Shown in pieces: positions 32,907 to 45,074 of a stretch of DNA of 64,000 bases. Position 1 is the first letter of the stretch; each line of letters starts with the position of its first letter. The position numbers and the translations under genes were made by a program. Below the pieces are notes generated by a model. That model was given only the letters and a program-made list of their open reading frames with translations, was not told the origin of the DNA and did no database searches. Source of the DNA: Apoderus coryli (Eukaryota > Arthropoda > Insecta > Coleoptera > Attelabidae); the NCBI GenBank assembly GCA_911728435.2, contig OU452199.1, positions 2,800,860 to 2,864,859 on the forward strand. The letters run 5' to 3'.

Positions 32907-35900
32907 ATACAGTCCTTCAAAACGCATTAGTACCGGACGCAGACCATCTCAAGACGGCCGATCTCCATCACCCTCTAAAGGCATAAGTCCATTATCACCA
33001 GGTGGCTCAAGTGGATTCTCATCTCGACGCTCAAGCCAGGATGGTTTCCATTTGGAGGAACTCTCACCGATTCAACAACAATTATCAGAAATCAACAACC
33101 GTTATTCATTCCTGGGCGTTAAAATCAACGATAGACAATCGGAGATTGATTCCACGCGTGAGGAATTGAAGAAACATCTGGATAACTTGAAAATTCTCAG
33201 TGCATTCTTAGACAAAGTCCAGCGACAGTTACCAAAAGATATTGTACCGAACACTAAGGATGAAGCTGATAAACTCAACAAACAAATCAAGCAAATTTTG
33301 GAAGAAATGTACGAGAAACAATCTGTATTAGACTCTACCAAAAGTCAAGTTAAAGATCTTTTGAAACGTAAACCAGGCGCAATTGGTGCTGATAATCTTA
33401 ATGATGAATTGGAAGATGTTGTGAGTCATTGGAAGACTCTAAGTGATCATTTGAAGCATCGCATCAAATTTATGGAAGACATGAAAGATTTCCATGACAC
33501 TCATGACTCACTCGCATCATGGTTAGCAGCTAAAGAGCGTATGTTAACAGTTCTTGGACCGATTTCGAGTGACTCACGTATGGTACAGTCACAAGTGCAG
33601 CAAGTGCAAGTTTTGCGCGAAGAATTCCGTACGCAACAACCACAGTTACAGCATTTGATTGATATTGGCGATGATGTTTTGTCATTTTTGGAACCAAGAT
33701 CATCAGATCACCAAAAGATCAACAATAAGCTGGGAAATATTCAGAAAACTTGGGCTGATTTACTTGGAAAATTAGAGGAACGTGCTGATTCCCTTGGTGC
33801 TGCAGCTGATACCAGTAGAGAGTTTGACGCACAACTTACGCGGTTACGAGATGCGTTGCAAGGAATTTCCGATAACCTTGATGAAGTTTCCTTTGACAAA
33901 GATCCAGAGGAACAATTACGGAAAATAGAGAATCTGGAAAGACAACTTGAAGGTCAACGTCCACTTCTAGCTGATTTAGAAGCGAACGGTGCACAACTAT
34001 GTGATGTCCTAAGCGATCCAGCATCTCGCGCCGATATCCAAAGCAAGTTGGCGTCAGTAGGCCGACAATACAATGCGTTACAAAAGAAACTTGATTTGAA
34101 GAAAGCTGAAGTTGAAGGTTTCTTACGTGATGGACGACAGTTTGAAGCATCATGCTCAAAAACTTTAGGTTGGTTATCTGAGGAACTTGGATCGCTAACT
34201 GAACGTTTACTGATATCTGCTAATCGAGATATACTAGAACAACAACTAGCACATCATGAACCGATCTATAGAGATGTATTGGCACGTGAACATGAAGTTA
34301 TAATGCTCTTAAACAAAGGACGAGATATGCTATCGAAATCGACACGGGCAGATACAAGATCTTTACAAAGAGACATTGATAAGATCCAAAGTCAATGGGA
34401 TAAATTACGTAAAGAAACAGTTGATCGAAATACGCGATTGCAAACGTGCAAAGAGCACTGCAAAAAGTACTATTCAGCTCTTGAGTCGTTCTCACCTTGG
34501 TTGAGGCAGGCTGAAGATAAATTGGATATGTTTAAACCTTCATCATTCCAACGAAAACATATTGATAAACAACTGAAAGAACTACAAGCATTTAGAAATG
34601 ATGTTTGGAAGAAATCTGGAGAGTATGAAAATACTAAATCTTTAGGAGAAACATTTGTTTCCTCCTGCGATATCGATAAAGAAATCGTTAAAGGTGAATT
34701 ACAAGAATTGAAAGAGCGATGGGACAAACTAAACAATGACTTGATTCTACGAACGCAAGCACTAGAGGATCAGTCAAGAAAACTAGTAGATTTCAATGAG
34801 AACTTGCGAGATCTGCAACATGGATTGGAACGGTGTGAAGATAAACTAGCTTCGCACGATGCTTTAGGTGGTGCGGCGCGTGATCCCAAGCTTCTAGATC
34901 GAGTTAAAGCACTGCGTGAAGAAACTGGTCGCTTATTAAAACCATTGAATGCAGTGAGAAAACAAGCAGACGATTTATGTGGTGAAGCTGCGCAACAAAG
35001 CATTGATGCTAATCATCTTAAGAATGATGTGGAAAATATTGGTGATAGAATCGATGATTTACAGAAAAAACTTGACGATAGATGTTCCGAACTACAATCT
35101 GCCGCTACAGCAGTCACGCAGTTCAATGAGAAAGTTAAAGGATTATCGCACGATTTGTCTGGATTGGAGAGCGAGTTGGATAACATGAAACCACCCGGAA
35201 GAGATATTCGAACTGTTCGAGCTCAAATTGATGAAGTTGTCAAGTTAATAAACAAAATTAATAAAGCTAACGACGATGTCAGCGATGCTATTCTGTCTGG
35301 TGAACGTTTGGTTGATAATGGATTTGCTCCAGATACTGCGCAAACTCGTCAACAAGTTGAAAGTTTGAAGAAGCAACTCGCTAAACTTGATGAACGTGCT
35401 CACGTTAGAGAGAAAGAACTTGAAGCAACTCTTAAGAAATTAGAAAGCTTCTATCTCTCACATGCAACTGTCTTGGATAGCATTTCTGATGCATTCGACC
35501 AGTTGCGTAAACTCAAAGCGGTTGGGTCTGAAGTTGAGAACATTAGAGCGCAACAGAAAGACTTTAAGAAGTTTAGAGCTACAACTATTGAGCCATTAAG
35601 TAAGAATGTTGATGATTGTAATCGATTTGGGCAAGGACTTATCCAATCAGCTTCTTCAGGGGTTAATACAGCCACATTAGAAAAAGATTTGGAGAAAATG
35701 AACGAACAATGGAACAGTCTTAAGGAAAAGATCAATGACCGCGAAAGGAAACTAGATATCGGTCTATTACAATCTGGTAAATTCCAAGAGGCTTTAGATG
35801 GATTAGCAAAATGGCTAACTGATACTGAAGAAATGGTGGCAAATCAAAAACCACCATCGGCTGACTATAAAGTTGTAAAAGCTCAATTGCAAGAACAGAA

Positions 35901-38397
35901 ATTCTTGAAGAAAATGTTATTAGATCGTCAAAATTCCATGTCGTCAATATTCAATATGGGTAACGAAATTGCTAAAGAAGCTGAACCAGCTGAACGTAAA
36001 GCCATTGAAAAACAACTTAAAGATATTATTGGACGCTTCGATGCTTTGACTGAAGGTGCACAACAACGCACTCTAGACTTGGAACAAGCCATGAAAGTAG
36101 CGAAAGAGTTCCAGGATAAATTAATCCCACTTCAAGACTGGCTAGATCGGTCTGAGAAGAAAGTTAAGGATATGGAATTGATACCAACTGATGAAGAAAA
36201 GATTCAACAACGCATCCGAGAGCACGACGCTTTGCATAGTGATATCTTGAGCAAGAAACCGGACTTTAGAGAACTAACAGAGATTGCATCAACGTTAATG
36301 TCGCTTGTTGGTGACGATGAAGCTTCAACACTCGCTGATAAATTACAGGAGGTTACCGATCGTTATGGTGTGTTAGTGGATGCTAGTGAACATATTGGAC
36401 AGTTGTTAACAGCTTCAAGACAAGGCTTGCGCCATTTGGTGTTGACGTATCAAGACCTAGCTGCTTGGATGGACGCTATGGAACAACGATTAGCACGTTA
36501 TAAAGTTCTTGCAGTCCATACTGATAGATTACTTGAACAAATGGATGATATTACTGGATTAACTGAAGATATAGCTGGAAGACAAGGTGATGTTGATGGT
36601 ACTGTTGATGCAGGCGTAGAACTAATGCGTCACATATCTTCAGATGAAGCATTACAACTGAAAGATAAACTGGATTCTTTACAAAGACGTTACAACGATC
36701 TAACTGCTCGAGGGGCAGATCTGCTGAAACATGCGGAAAGTATGTTACCGTTGGTGCAGAAGTTCCACAACAACCATAATCGATTAGTGGAATGGATGCA
36801 AACGGCTGAATCAGTTCTACAATCCGCTGAATCTAGTGAAGGTGATATCGCGAGATTGGAGGTTGATTTACAAGAATTGCGACCCGTCCTTGAAACGATC
36901 AACGTTTTAGGACCACAACTGTGTCAAGCGAGTCCAGGTGAAGGTGCTGCCACTATTGAAGGTCTCATTACTCGTGATAATCGTAGATTTGATGCTATTG
37001 CTGAACAAATTCAAAGGCGTGCTGAGAGAATTCATTTAGGAAAACAACGCGCCTTGGAAGTGACTGGAGATATTGATGAGTTATTGGAATGGTTTAGAGA
37101 AGTTGAAGGTCAAATTAAAGATGCTGAGAAGCCTTCAGCTGAACCTGATTTGATTCGAGTGCAATTGAAAGAACATAAAGCGCTTAACGATGATATTTCC
37201 AGCCAAAAAGGTCGTGTGCGTGATGTTTTGTCTACCGCTAAGAAAGTTCTACGTGAATCACCTCCTAGCGAAGATACCAGCTTAATTCGTGAGAAAATGG
37301 AAGATCTTCGCGAAGCTATGGATACAGTATCAGCTCTAAGCTCTGATAGACTTGGTATTCTTGAGCAAGCGTTACCTTTAGCTGAACATTTTAATGATAC
37401 ACATAACATGCTCGTGAATTGGTTGTCTGACATCGAAGATCAAGTCTCAATGTTATCTATGCCAGCATTACGCCCAGATGCGATAGCTCAACAACAGGAT
37501 CGTAACGAATTCCTTTTGCAATCGATCAACGAACATAAACCATTAGTTGATAAACTCAATAAGACCGGTGAAGCATTGATTCGACTTTGTAATGAGGACG
37601 ATGGTGGACGCGTTCAAGATTTGTTAGATAGCGATAATGCACGATATGCTGCACTAAGGCTTGAGTTGCGCGAACGACAACAAGCTCTTGAACAAGCGAT
37701 GCAAGAGAGCTCTAAATTCAGTGATAAACTTGAGGGTATGCTGCGCGCATTGACTAACACTGCTGATCAGGTTCACAATCAAGAACCAATATCTGTGCAT
37801 GTGCCCAAGATCCGCGATCAAATTGAAGATAACGATGTCTTAGTTAATGATTTAGATAAACGTCAGGAAGCTTATGCTGCTGTTAAGCGTGCTGCTGACG
37901 ATGTGATCAATAAAGCCGGTAACCGTGCTGATCCTGCAATCAAAGATATCAAACATAAATTGGAGAAACTGAAGACTCTGTGGGATGATGTACAGAAAGC
38001 GACGCAAGACCGTGGGAAATCATTGGAAAATGCTTTGGATGCTGCACAGAAATTCTGGAAAGAACTCCATGCTATTATGGCAACATTAAAGGATCTTGAG
38101 GATTCTCTAGTGAGTCAAGAACCGCCAGCAGTTGAGCCAAAAGCAATTCAGGAGCAACAAGTTGCATTGCAAGAAATTAGACAGGAAATTGATCAGACTA
38201 AACCGGAAGTGGAGCAAGTTAGATCGTCTGGGCAGAAGTTGATGAAATTATGTGGTGAACCCGATAAACCAGAAGTTAAAAAACATATTGAAGATCTGGA
38301 TAATGCTTGGGACAATATTACCGCTCTGTATGCCAAACGTGAGGAGAATCTCATTGATGCTATGGAGAAAGCAATGGAGTTCCATGAGACATTACAG
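32907..38397 (+). CDS. shot: shot main rod exon: Ser-rich linker and many spectrin repeats (1,830 codons)
   Basis: The exon follows 'tatgttacag' and its first base completes a Gly codon. It opens with a basic Ser/Pro-rich stretch of about 48 residues (YSPSKRISTGRRPSQDGRSP, then SPGGSSGFSSRRSSQDGF), likely disordered and phosphorylatable. It then runs as continuous spectrin repeats, with a Trp in helix A about every 105-115 residues (LASWLAAKERM, LAKWLTDTEEMV, LVEWMQTAESVL, LVNWLSDIEDQV) and helix C Trp (WADLLGKLEER, WNSLKEKINDRER). About 1,780 residues of repeats suggest some 16. It ends ETLQ|GTAAAG in phase 0. The 5.5-kb exon is free of transposons and stops. By homology this is the mid-rod of Shot/MACF1. 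Confidence 0.96.
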
Positions 38398-38463
38398 GTA
38401 AAGTTGAGATAAATGTTTCTCCAAAAAATTGTAAGTAAATTTATGTATATTTTTGTTGTAAAG

Positions 38464-38618
38464 AATTTGCTGGCATTCCTTGATAAGGCCGAAAAGAAAT
38501 TTGATAAAATGGGACCATTAGGTGCAGACATCGATGCTGTGAAGAAACAAATCGATCAATTGAAGATCTTCAAGTCTGAAGTTGATCCGCATATGGTGAA
38601 AGTTGAAGCATTGAATAG
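38464..38618 (+). CDS. shot: shot rod exon (51 codons + 2 nt)
   Basis: A 66-bp intron (38398-38463) ends in 'gttgtaaag'. The exon reads NLLAFLDKAEKKFDKMGPLG and ends VEALNAG|GTATAT, leaving AG to be completed by A of the next exon (Arg). It completes the helix A to B part of a spectrin repeat begun in the previous exon (FHETLQ|NLLAFLDKAEKKF). The next exon is 9.1 kb away across a repeat-filled intron. Confidence 0.93.
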
Positions 38619-38827
38619 GTATATTTTTATGTCTATTTAAACTTCTATACAGGGCGTTTCGAAATCACGATGCCAGGATCATTTCTATCTTCATTTTATG
38701 CTCTCAATCTGGCAACGTCATTATGAATCACTTGTAATAATTATTGTAATTTATTGAGTTTTGTTATTTAATTGATTTTTTCTTGTATATACATATAAAA
38801 ATGTAAATTAATTTGTATTTTAACATT

Positions 38828-39026
38828 CAAGGTGATTTACGTAAGTTTTTCAACTTCCAGATGGAGTAGAAACTTGAAATTTGGCATGCTGTCATAATCG
38901 ATATACTACTAAAAACATCTTAGGTAGAATGGACAGTATCGATTATGGCAGCATACCACATTTCAAGTTTCTACTCCATCTGGAAGTTGGACAACTTCTA
39001 ATGCACGGTTTACGTAAATCACCTTG
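38828..39026. repeat. ~199-bp MITE with near-complete inverted repeats
   Basis: Both ends read CAAGGTGATTTACGTAA inward. The arms continue with 'aacttccagatggagtagaa', 'acttgaaat' and 'ataatcgata', so most of the element is palindromic around about 38920. The target duplication is unclear. It is non-coding. Confidence 0.85.
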
Positions 39027-39204
39027 TATATGAGGTCAAAATATTACAGAAATTATTCTTTACTGATGGGAATTTACAAGCTGTGTCTACCAACTTCAAA
39101 ATGAACTTCAGACTCTATTACTAACTTATTCAGGGTTATAATGCGAATTTAATGAACTTTCAATGATCTTGTATTCAGAATACAATATATTCTATAAGCT
39201 AATA

Positions 39205-39600
39205 TGATGACGTGGGAGTTGTTGGAGCTCTCAAGTGGAGTTGTAAGGACTTCTCGAATGACAAGTCCTCTTTAACCGTCCAGCAGACCTGGCCAGTTTC
39301 GTTTGAGCCTTCTGTTGATTTGTGGTTCAAGAAGTGTATTTGTATTGACCGATTTCTTGATTATAATTCACAATTTATGAAGCCAGTCCTGAAAATGATG
39401 TTGGAATATAATTGACGTCGTGACTGCATTCTCATGGCATGCAAGGATCACTTTATCGTCCGCAAATGTTCCCATAATAGTGTTTTTATTTTCTGGTAGC
39501 TCCGTTGTAAATAGTACATACAACAGTGGTCCAAGGGCACTTCCTTGTGGTACTCCTGATTTTATGATTTGATTTGTGGATACTTTTGAAGTGTCTTATG
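39205..39600 (-). pseudogene. jockey-like reverse transcriptase fragment
   Basis: The minus strand reads SGVPQGSALGPLLYVLFTTE, then GTFADDKVILA (catalytic FADD) and, further on, a degraded 'QDWLHK...IIIKKSV' block like the W-I-K-N-KS region of jockey polymerases. It is a short relic with no ends found. It differs from the LINE-A and LINE-B type, which has QGSHLGP. Confidence 0.7.
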
Positions 39601-39649
39601 TGTGGTGTGTCTTGTGATATGAAGGCAGTGTGCTCCTTTAATTATTTCT

Positions 39650-39965
39650 GATAGAATTAAACTTCTAACAATTATTTGTCATAAAACTAATGAGCTTTAA
39701 GGTGAAAACTTTCAACTGTTGCATATTTTTAGTTTGCCACGTATTTTCAAAAATCTAATGCTTCAATTCAGTTCTCGCACATTTTTGGTTTGCCACATTT
39801 TTAAAAAGCTCAAGTGTTACTCGTATGTTGTTAAAGCAGTTTCTTTTTTTAATGATTTCTGAATATATTTCTGGTACATTAAAGCTGTATAAAGCTCACT
39901 TGTCACGAATATAAGGGTGTTTGAGGTAATTTTTTATTGCTCGTCAATTTGTATTTATTTATTTC
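39650..39965. repeat. diverged monomers related to the 182-bp satellite
   Basis: Phrases such as 'gtcataaaactaatgagctt', 'cacatttttggtttgccac', 'aaaaagctcaagtg' and 'aaagctcacttgtcacgaat' recur with the same order and spacing as in the homogeneous array that follows, but with heavy divergence. It looks like the old edge of the array. Confidence 0.55.
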
Positions 39966-39980
39966 AGATTATATTCCGGT

Positions 39981-42900
39981 AAAGTTCATAAAGCTTATTC
40001 GACACAAATTTATTGAGCCTCGAAGGGACACAACTTTAATTTTTGGAACATTTTTTTTTATCTGGAATATTTTCTAAAAGCTGAGTTATTGAAATCTGTT
40101 TCTGATACAATTAAATTCTATAAAGCATATCAGTAAGAAATTTAAGAAGCTCTGAGGTCCCTTAAAGTTCATAAAGCTTATTCGACACAAATTTATTGAG
40201 CCTCGAAGGGACACAACTTTAATTTTTGGAACATTTTTTTTTATCTGCAATATTTTCTAAAAGCTGAGATATTGAAATCTGTTTCTGATACAATTAAATT
40301 CTATAAAGCTTATCAGTAAGAAATTTAAGAAGCTCTGAAGTCCCTTAAAGTTCATAAAGTTTATTCGACACAAATTTATTGAGCCTCGAAGGGACACAAC
40401 TTTAATTTTTGGAACATTTTTTTTATCTGGAATATTTTCTAAAAGCTGAGTTATTGAAATCTGTTTCTGATGCAATTAAATTCTATAAAGCTTATCAGTA
40501 AGAAATTTGAGAAGCTCTGAAGTCCCTTAAAGTTCATAAAGCTTATTCGAGACAAATTTATTGAGCCTCGAAGGGACACAACTTTAATTTTTGGAACATT
40601 TTTTTTTATCTGCAATATTTTCTAAAAGCTGAGTTATTGAAATCTGTTTCTGATACAATTAAATTCTATAAAGCATATCAGTAAGAAATTTAAGAAGCTC
40701 TGAGGTCCCTTAAAGTTCATAAAGCTGATTCGACACAAATTTATTGAGCCTCGAAGGGACACAACTTTAATTTTTGGAACATTTTTTTTTATCTGCAATA
40801 TTTTCTAAAAGCTGAGTTATTGAAATCTGTTTCTGATACAATTAAATTCTATAAAGCATATCAGTAAGAAATTTAAGAAGCTCTGAAGTCCCTTAAAGTT
40901 CATAAAGCTTATTCGACACAAATTTATTGAGCCTCGAAGGGACACAACTTTAATTTTTGGAACATTTTTTTTATCTGGAATATTTTCTAAAAGCTGAGTT
41001 ATTGAAATCTGTTTCTGATACAATTAAATTCTATAAAGCTTTTCAGTAAGAAATTTAAGAAGCTCTGAAGTCCCTTAAAGTTCATAAAGCTTATTCGACA
41101 CAAATTTATTGAGCCTCGAAGGGACACAACTTTAATTTTTGGAACATTTTTTTTATCTGGAATATTTTCTAAAAGCTGAGTTATTGAAATCTGTTTCTGA
41201 TACAATTAAATTCTATAAAGCTTATCAGTAAGAAATTTAAGAAGCTCTGAAGTCCCTTAAAGTTCATAAAGTTTATTCGACACAAATTTATTGAGCCTCG
41301 AAGGGACACAACTTTAATTTTTGGAACATTTTTTTTTTATCTGGAATATTTTCTAAAAGCTGAGTTATTGAAATCTGTTTCTGATGCAATTAAATTCTAT
41401 AAAGCTTATCAGTAAGAAATTTAAGAAGGTCTGAAGTCCCTTAAAGTTCATAAAGCTTATTCGACACAAATTTATTGAACCTCGAAGGGACACAACTTTA
41501 ATTTTTGGAACATTTTTTTTTATCTGGAATATTTTCTAAAAGCTGAGTTATTGAAATCTGTTTCTGATACAATTAAATTCTATAAAGCTTATCAGTAAGA
41601 AATTTAAGAAGCTCTGAAGTCCCTTAAAGTTCATAAAGCTTATTCGACACAAATTTATTGAGCCTCGAAGGGACACAACTTTAATTTTTGGAACATTTTT
41701 TTTATCTGGAATATTTTCTAAAACCTGAGTTATTGAAATCTGTTTCTGATACAATTAAATTCTATAAAGCTTATCAGTAAGAAATTTAAGAAGCTCTGAA
41801 GTCCCTTAAAGTTCATAAAGCTTATTCGACACAAATTTATTGAGCCTCGAAGGGACACAACTTTAATTTTTGGAACATTTTTTTTATCTGGAATATTTTC
41901 TAAAACCTGAGTTATTGAAATCTGTTTCTGATACAATTAAATTCTATAAAGCTTATCAGTAAGAAATTTAAGAAGCTCTGAAGTCCCTTAAAGTTCATAA
42001 AGCTTATTCGACACAAATTTATTGAGCCTCGAAGGGACACAACTTTAATTTTTGGAACATTTTTTTTATCTGGAATATTTTCTAAAAGCTGAGTTATTGA
42101 AATCTGTTTCTGATACAATTAAATTCTATAAAGCTTATCAGTAAGAAATTTAAGAAGCTCTGAAGTCCCTTAAAGTTCATAAAGCTTATTCGACACAAAT
42201 TTATTGAGCCTCGAAGGGACACAACTTTAATTTTTGGAACATTTTTTTTATCTGGAATATTTTCTAAAACCTGAGTTATTGAAATCTGTTTCTGATACAA
42301 TTAAATTCTATAAAGCTTATCAGTAAGAAATTTAAGAAGCTCTGAAGTCCCTTAAAGTTCATAAAGCTTATTCGACACAAATTTATTGAGCCTCGAAGGG
42401 ACACAACTTTAATTTTTGGAACATTTTTTTTATCTGGAATATTTTCTAAAACCTGAGTTATTGAAATCTGTTTCTGATACAATTAAATTCTATAAAGCTT
42501 ATCAGTAAGAAATTTAAGAAGCTCTGAAGTCCCTTAAAGTTCATAAAGCTTATTCGACACAAATTTATTGAGCCTCGAAGGGACACAACTTTAATTTTTG
42601 GAACATTTTTTTTATCTGGAATATTTTCTAAAAGCTGAGTTATTGAAATCTGTTTCTGATACAATTAAATTCTATAAAGCTTATCAGTAAGAAATTTAAG
42701 AAGCTCTGAAGTCCCTTAAAGTTCATAAAGCTTATTCGACACAAATTTATTGAGCCTCGAAGGGACACAACTTTAATTTTGGAACATTTTTTTTTATCTG
42801 GAATATTTTCTAAAAGCTGAGTTATTGAAATCTGTTTCTGATGCAATTAAATTCTATAAAGCTTATCAGTAAGAAATTTAAGAAGCTCTGAAGTCTCTTA

Positions 42901-43080
42901 AAGTTCATAAAGCTTATTCGACACAAATTTATTGAACCTCGAAGGGACACAACTTTAATTTTTGGAACATTTTTTTTTATCTGCAATATTTTCTAAAAGC
43001 TGAGATATTGAAATCTGTTTCTGATGCAATTAAATTCTATAAAGCTTATGAGTAATAAATTCAAGAAGCTCTAAAGTGAA
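39981..43080. repeat. 182-bp satellite array, 17 units, inside a shot intron
   Basis: The 'cctcgaagggacacaacttt' anchor occurs 17 times from 40017 to 42935, almost always 182 bp apart (occasional 184). A unit runs 'aaagttcataaagcttattc', 'gacacaaatttattgagcct', 'ttttggaacattttttt', 'atctggaatattttct', 'gaaatctgtttctgata' and 'cagtaagaaatttaagaagc'. The middle units (about 41550-42660) are nearly identical, the edges more diverged. 68-codon minus-strand ORFs recur per unit. They overlap in shifting frames because 182 is not a multiple of 3, so they are not genes. Confidence 0.96.
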
Positions 43081-43170
43081 GTTATCCGTTTTGTTAGTTG
43101 GTAAACCAGTTAACTAAATATTTTTTATTGGCTGTTTTAATTTTGATCTCTCGTTTTTTAAGTTAAAACT

Positions 43171-43770
43171 AGGGTGGTTTGAGAAGACCGTGACTTTTTG
43201 CCCGGACAGTTAATTTCCACAAAAATGGAAAAAAGTGAATTTCGGGTGCTGATTAAGCAATGCTCTCTGAGCAAAAAAAACCGTTACCGAAACCAAGGAG
43301 AGGCTTGATAAATATGATAGAGACTCCATTGAGCGGGTGCATCACATTTTGCATGAATATTTGGATATGAAAAATATGCTCACGAAGAATCGAAATAGTT
43401 GGTTTCTTCGGATGAACGTGCACCGAAGAAAACTAAGATGGGTCTTTCATGGCCACAGTTTTCCGCGGTGTCATTCATATCGATTTCCTTGAAAACGATA
43501 AAACGATCACCGGGCGCATACGTGTGTAGTCACGATAGCCAAAATTCATCATTTGGGCTACGACTACTACCTCATCCACCATATGCTCCAGATTTCACCC
43601 TCTCCGACTATTTTCTCTTCCCAAACCTGAAGAAATGGCTGTCGAATGAAGAGTTCATCGTTGAAACAAACGCTTATTTTGAGGGCATTGAGGAATCGGG
43701 CTAAGAGAAGATTATGTAGAAGAAGAAAATGATTTTTTGCAAAAGTCACGGACTTCATCAAACTACCCTT
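43171..43770 (+). mobile_element. internally deleted mariner element
   Basis: The ends are inverted repeats: AGGGTGGTTTGAGAAGACCG on the left, and on the right the reverse complement reads AGGGTAGTTTGATGAAGTCC. Both continue into GTGACTTTT. Inside are an N-terminal remnant starting at MEKSEFRVLIK (about 43225) and the C-terminal LLPHPPYAPDFTLSDYFLFP block with the last catalytic Asp (about 43564-43625) and NLKKWLSNEEF. The length is about 600 bp, roughly half of a full mariner, with large internal deletions. It is dead. Confidence 0.88.
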
Positions 43771-44936
43771 CTATTTTACACTTTTTTCTGTCTGTATATA
43801 CAATTATTTACATTTTATTTTATTTTCACTAACGTTTTCTTTATTTTCTATTCATTTCCTACTCCAAAAATTAATTAAAATGGACTACAGGAGTCTTTTA
43901 AGGCAAGAATATATTTTTTTTATTTTTCATTATTTTTGGAATGATTGTTTATTGTGTGTAACGCCATATATTTTGCATCTTTTATTGGTATGGCTTTTAT
44001 TGATATTCCGCTAAAAGTAGGTAATGGATCTTTACAGGAATATTTTTTTAAATGTTTTAGCTTTAAATATATTTGCTTTCTGTCTGTTTTTGAAGTTATA
44101 GCAAACTGGTTTATTTATTTGTACCAAATATTTATTATTTGGCTGCTGCTTCTAGTTTTGGTTTCTATCTGAAACCAATTGACACAGTTTGCTTAAACAT
44201 TTTTTATTATTTATAAATATTATATGGGGCATGCAGTTCCTGCATTTTGAATTCTTGAATGTCTACTTTTAGGATTCTGCATGATTTTTTTTAAAACCAT
44301 TTATTCAATAAAAAAAATATTAAGAATTGAAAATATTTTTTTGATGTTTTTGAAACAAAAACTATGTGAATTTTAGAATTGCTTTTGCTGTGCAACGTTT
44401 TGAATATTCAGGAAAGTATCAACATTGAATATTAAAAATATCAAGTGTCTTGCAACTAAAGAAATAGATCTTTGCGTTTCATGGAAGTTTTAGACTTTTT
44501 ATGGATTCTAGCTTACTGATTGTGATTGGGACGGAAAAGTCAGTTCAAAAGTCAAATTTCGAACGTTTCAGAGCGACATTTATTTTAGATCCAAGTTTTG
44601 TCCAACTGAAAATAAGGCAGCCTAGTTTTTATTACTTCTAATAGTATTTATTAGCTTTTAGTTATTAACGAAAACAAAAGCTTAAACAAAACACATATAT
44701 TTCAAACTTGTTACAACACGTTGCTTATATTTAGGTATATCTATAAATAGAATCACAAAAAGAAGAAGTAATAATATACGTCCGTACACTACAAGGCACG
44801 CAGTTATTCTGTCGCTCATCTTTATCTTTCTGTTATCCAACACTCTTCTCCTCGACTAAAGATAGCGCTCTGAATCACTACTTGGACATGCATTGACGGA
44901 ATATAATATTGTTCATTGGCGTAGCACAGAGCTAAG
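43771..44936. other. AT-rich intron, nothing certain
   Basis: No supported exon or element. A GC-richer patch at 44785-44880 was examined and not assigned. Confidence 0.35.
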
Positions 44937-45074
44937 AGTATTAAGCTCTATAACACTTATTCGTCACAAATCTAATGAGCTTTGAAATGACATTACTTTC
45001 AATTTGTCGCACATTTTTAGTATTTACATATTTCCAAAAAGCTGAAGTGTTAAGGTCTACCTGCGATCTGATAT
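44937..45074. repeat. degenerate 182-bp satellite monomer, left of a LINE insertion
   Basis: 'taacacttattcgtcacaaa', 'tctaatgagctttgaaatga', 'cgcacatttttag' and 'aaaaagctgaagtgtt' parallel the satellite unit. The match stops where LINE-C begins and resumes at about 47262 on its other side. Confidence 0.5.

Noticed and set aside
40257..42846. Repeated 68-codon minus-strand ORFs, near identical to each other
   Set aside because: They are one chance frame per 182-bp satellite unit. They overlap in shifting frames and have no gene context.
44785..44880. GC-richer patch as a possible exon or LTR
   Set aside because: No matching direct repeat, no frame compatible with flanking rod exons, and no motif.
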